The notes under the pieces were generated by a model. The model searched no databases, was not told the origin of the DNA, and saw nothing but the letters and a program-made list of their open reading frames with translations. This document shows, piece after piece, positions 61,201-64,000 of a stretch of DNA of 64,000 bases (positions within the stretch are counted from its first letter, which is position 1; every line of letters starts with the position of its first letter). Location: assembly GCA_013399305.1 (NCBI GenBank), contig VXAI01000069.1, positions 572,310 to 636,309 of the forward strand. Reading direction: 5' to 3'. The position numbers were made by a program, and so were the translations under genes. The DNA is from Rostratula benghalensis. Taxonomy: Eukaryota > Chordata > Aves > Charadriiformes > Rostratulidae.

Positions 61201-61482
61201 GGTACTTCAGATGATCTAAGGTTGTTCAGAAGGTTTTATTCTGAAAAAAGCCAAGCTGCATGCTTTCTACAAATGCATTATTAAGAGCTCTCTAATGGTT
61301 CTCCACATCTGCCAAAAAACTGGGTCACAACAGAACTCTCTGAATACTGCCAACATCTCAAAGAAGAAACACATTCTGATCCCAATTTGGGGAAATTCAG
61401 AAAAAAAATAAAATCAGGATTTTTCATATTTTTGACTCTGTTGAAAGGCCTGAAATATTGCCATTCTTAATCTTAGTTGCCA
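58286..61482. other. Non-coding unique sequence, no gene seen
   Basis: Very AT-rich DNA, frames rarely exceeding 60 codons, with AATAAATAATAAATAG-type low complexity near 59195. Nothing recognised before the CR1 end. Confidence 0.7.
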
Positions 61483-61570
61483 TTGGACTAGATGATCACT
61501 GTGGGTCCCTTCCGACTGCAAATTATTCTATTCTGTCCCATTCTGTTCCATTCTGTTCCGTTCTGTTCTT
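61483..61570 (+). mobile_element. CR1 LINE 3' end with decamer tail
   Basis: TTGGACTAGATGATC (61483-61497 region) followed by GGGTCCCTTCCGACTGCAA is the hallmark 3' untranslated end of CR1 LINEs, on the plus strand. CR1 normally ends in a short array of an octamer such as ATTCTATG. Here the tail is instead four copies of a ten-base unit, TTCTGTCCCA, TTCTGTTCCA, TTCTGTTCCG, TTCTGTTCTT (61531-61570). The element is severely 5'-truncated, which is usual for CR1; upstream sequence is not recognisable as CR1. Confidence 0.85.
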
Positions 61571-63434
61571 ATTGGTATAGCTGGGTATCAGTTTAACGTG
61601 GAAGGCACTCAGACACCTGAGAGGCTGGTAGCAGCAAGAGATGCCAAGACATCTATTGTAGCAGAACTGATTTCAGAGATTGTGGGAGAAAGCACTTCTC
61701 ATTTCCTGACGCTGCCATTGTCTCCATGTCAGCAGTACTAAGCTCAAGCTTGATCAAAGGCCTTCATGGTGAATAATGTAAAAACACAAAGGACTTTCAT
61801 TCCTGCAGAAGAGCATTAGCAATAAGAGCTAGGATCTGTCTGATTAGATAGCAAGTGGAAGTTCAGTGATTTACATTATTTTTTTTTTTTTTTAAATGAG
61901 TGAGCATATCAAATTGCATAGCAAATATAAGTCATTTAATTGTATTTTCTGGAAAGTATCTTATAGCAACAAGAGTAATGACTGATTGTTAAACTGCAGA
62001 GAGGAAAGAGTACACCTGAGCATGGGAATCCTCATGGAAACAGCATCCATTCCGACATTTCTCTCAGGCAGAGTGAGCTGTGTGGTCACTGATCAGGTAT
62101 GTAATCTGAAAATGATTATGCTCTGCTGTTATAAGCCTGGTGGGTGACCAAATAACTCTGTTGCTCTTCCCCTACTTGTAGCTTCATCTCTCAACACACT
62201 GCCTTTTCCTTGTTGTGCCCTAATCTTATGACTCAGTGACAACAGGCATTGAGCCAGGTTGGCTTCTTGCAACCCGGCTTCAAGATGTTGTTTGCCTGGT
62301 TGTTTCCACACTCATTTCCACTCGCCTTATGGTGGATACAGATGCAGGTGCATTCTGTTCTTGCTGTGTCAGTGACTGCATTCTGCAAACCCTTAGGTTT
62401 GGCACCATGAGCCATGTACCAAGATTCCTCTTCTCTGCAGAACTGGGATGCAATGAACACATCTTTACAGAGACCAGAGGCTGTGTTGTGTAGATACAGA
62501 CTACACTGCCTGGTTTCTAAGGAAAATTTGTATCTCTTGCCCTTGTCAGGTTTAAGAGGTAGGAAATTGCACAAAGGTTGGGAAGGAGAAACCAAAAACC
62601 TGCCCTTAATTATTTTGAGGCCATTTATCATTTCTTCCCTACGTAGTTAGACACACATTGTCTAAGATGCTGTGCTACTGAGTGGCATTTGACCAGGTTA
62701 GAATGACCAAGCCACAGAGATGGGTAAGGTCTTTTACACTTGCATCACACAGGAGCAAAGGAAAAAACATGTTTATTTCACTTTCACACACCATAGGATA
62801 TCAGGCTGTGCTTCATTTTAGGACATTAGGTGAGAGAATTGAGTGCAGAGGTAACAGTGCCTCAGTGGAAGATGTTCCTCGGTGAGGGATGAATAAAAAC
62901 TGACTGTAGACCCTAGGGGGTATGTTAGAGAAAGCCCAGGTTACAGCTGTGCATGTGCAGAGATGAGGAAGGGGGTGAGAAGTTTATTTCCTCTGTTTCC
63001 AGATGCATCTTGTGCAGCTTGTCATAGGATTCAGCCATGAATATCCATGAAATCCCATCTGCAAGAGAAACAAGAAAGGATGGAGGACCCAGCAGGTACA
63101 CTAAGCTGTGCCTCCACCTGCATATATGTCCAAACCTTAAAATATTTTCTAACAATAAGATTATTTCTCCCTATACCAGGGATCATTAGAGGTATTCTGT
63201 TTCCTCCAGCAGCTTGTTTCTTTAGTCATAACTTTTATTAGCTTTGCAGAGTATCATGGGAAACTGCTTCAAAAAAAACAAGGGGGAACTTGAAGAGAGC
63301 AGTTGGTATACTCATCAATTAATAAAAGGGAAGAACCAGAAAAAAATGGATGTGAAGAGAGGTCCTGCCTTTCCTTTGGGAACACTGCAGCACTGAGATA
63401 TCCTAGAATATAGCCAATAAATAAGTTTATTTTT
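61571..63434. other. Non-coding sequence, no gene seen
   Basis: Contains a T15 tract at 61879-61893 and frames open on both strands at 62233-62650 with no motif. No repeat family recognised. Confidence 0.6.
61879..61893. repeat. Poly-T tract (T15)
   Basis: About 15 T followed by AAATGAGTGAG; simple homopolymer. Confidence 0.85.
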
Positions 63435-63596
63435 ATGTCACCAGAAGCATCCACTAGCTTTGCTTTATTGATCGGTATTCATGCTGCTGCCATGTGCCTG
63501 TTTCTTCAGCACCTGAAGGAAATGAAGTGCTTTCTGAGAAGAAGACAGGCCAAAGGCACACCTCAAGTGGAAAACAAGTTTCATCCTCCACCCTAA
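63435..63596 (+). other. Small open frame with membrane-like segment
   Basis: An ATG-started frame of 53 codons ending in TAA. Residues about 8-24 (SFALLIGIHAAAMCLFL) form a hydrophobic stretch long enough to span a membrane, followed by a basic run (CFLRRRQAKG) as in a stop-transfer sequence, then a Pro-rich end. The start context is poor (T at -3). The ATG sits in a pyrimidine-rich stretch ending TATGTCACCAG, so the frame could equally begin as an exon after that AG. Not recognised; chance is likely, since frames of this size are abundant. Confidence 0.12.
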
Positions 63597-64000
63597 AAAG
63601 TGGGGTTGGCTGTGCTTTTTATTACAACATATGCTATTATTAGTGTCTACTTTGCCTAATTGGTAGAATACTACACATGCCAGAACGATCAGAATAGCAT
63701 ACCTGACCACTTTCTTGCCACATATCTCTATGATTTTGTGTTTTTTCCCACAATCATTTTGCCAGGAAACAGACTGTAAAGGTATTAATGTAGCTTAGCA
63801 GGCCAGGGGCATGATAACCAAGCTTGCAGAACAGTATCTGCTCTCACATTTGGAGTCCAGACACTGCTTTCAGCACACTTTTTAGCTGTGTTTTGCTGCC
63901 ATTAACTCACTACTGTTTGCTTTCTTGGTGACATGAAAGTCACATTCCCAGACAGATGTTATGGAACAGTTTTTGAAAAAGTAACAGTCTCTTAAGTGGA
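63597..64000. other. Non-coding sequence, no gene seen
   Basis: Nothing supported. All frames are closed and no repeat is recognised up to the window edge. Confidence 0.65.

Noticed and set aside
62233..62631. 132-codon minus frame with several Cys residues
   Set aside because: Overlaps open plus frames at 62236-62650. The Cys pattern is irregular and does not match a zinc-binding motif.
1..64000. Search for tRNA, rRNA, familiar microRNAs, CRISPR arrays and bacterial operons
   Set aside because: No cloverleaf with intact A and B boxes, no familiar mature microRNA sequence and no spaced direct-repeat array were seen by eye. A covariance-model search could still find divergent snoRNA or microRNA genes.

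Overview
The window looks like vertebrate nuclear DNA, most probably from a bird. It is AT-rich and CpG-poor, has no compact gene array, and carries a 30-base assembly gap of N. Its interspersed repeats are mostly old CR1-type LINE pieces: a CR1 3' end at 61483-61570, an antisense old CR1 body fragment at 13970-14412, and a CR1-like ORF2 scrap at 35005-35190. Recognisable repeats are thin, which fits a bird better than a turtle or crocodile, where CR1 is denser. The species cannot be named from this sequence.

Layout. No confident protein-coding gene, rRNA, tRNA, CRISPR array or operon is visible on either strand. I see no CpG island or promoter. The most economical reading is one large intron or an intergenic gene desert. 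1-8.9 kb is mostly unique sequence with a 14-bp minisatellite and A/T tracts. 9.3-9.9 kb holds the longest open frame (211 codons), probably fortuitous. 11.3-12.0 kb is a possible LTR-element relic. 14.0-14.4 kb is the antisense CR1 fragment. 17-18.5 kb and 27.4-27.6 kb contain homeodomain/POU/SOX-like motif clusters that look like conserved non-coding elements. 25.9-26.2 kb has a G/T-rich block followed by a MIR-type SINE relic. 35 kb holds the CR1 ORF2 relic and 36.7-36.9 kb an exon-like minus-strand frame. 51-54 kb is GC-richer and holds open but broken frames. 57.8-58.3 kb is the strongest conserved-element-looking block. 61.5 kb holds the CR1 3' end with an unusual ten-base tail repeat.

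How the parts work together. Nothing here forms a pathway or an operon. If the window has a function it is most likely regulatory (enhancers within or near a developmental gene), which only cross-species alignment can show. Several short open frames read like protein and some have plausible splice sites, but none was recognised, and in 64 kb read six ways many such frames arise by chance. All coding calls therefore have low confidence. Repeat-family calls rest on consensus wording remembered by eye, not on a database search.
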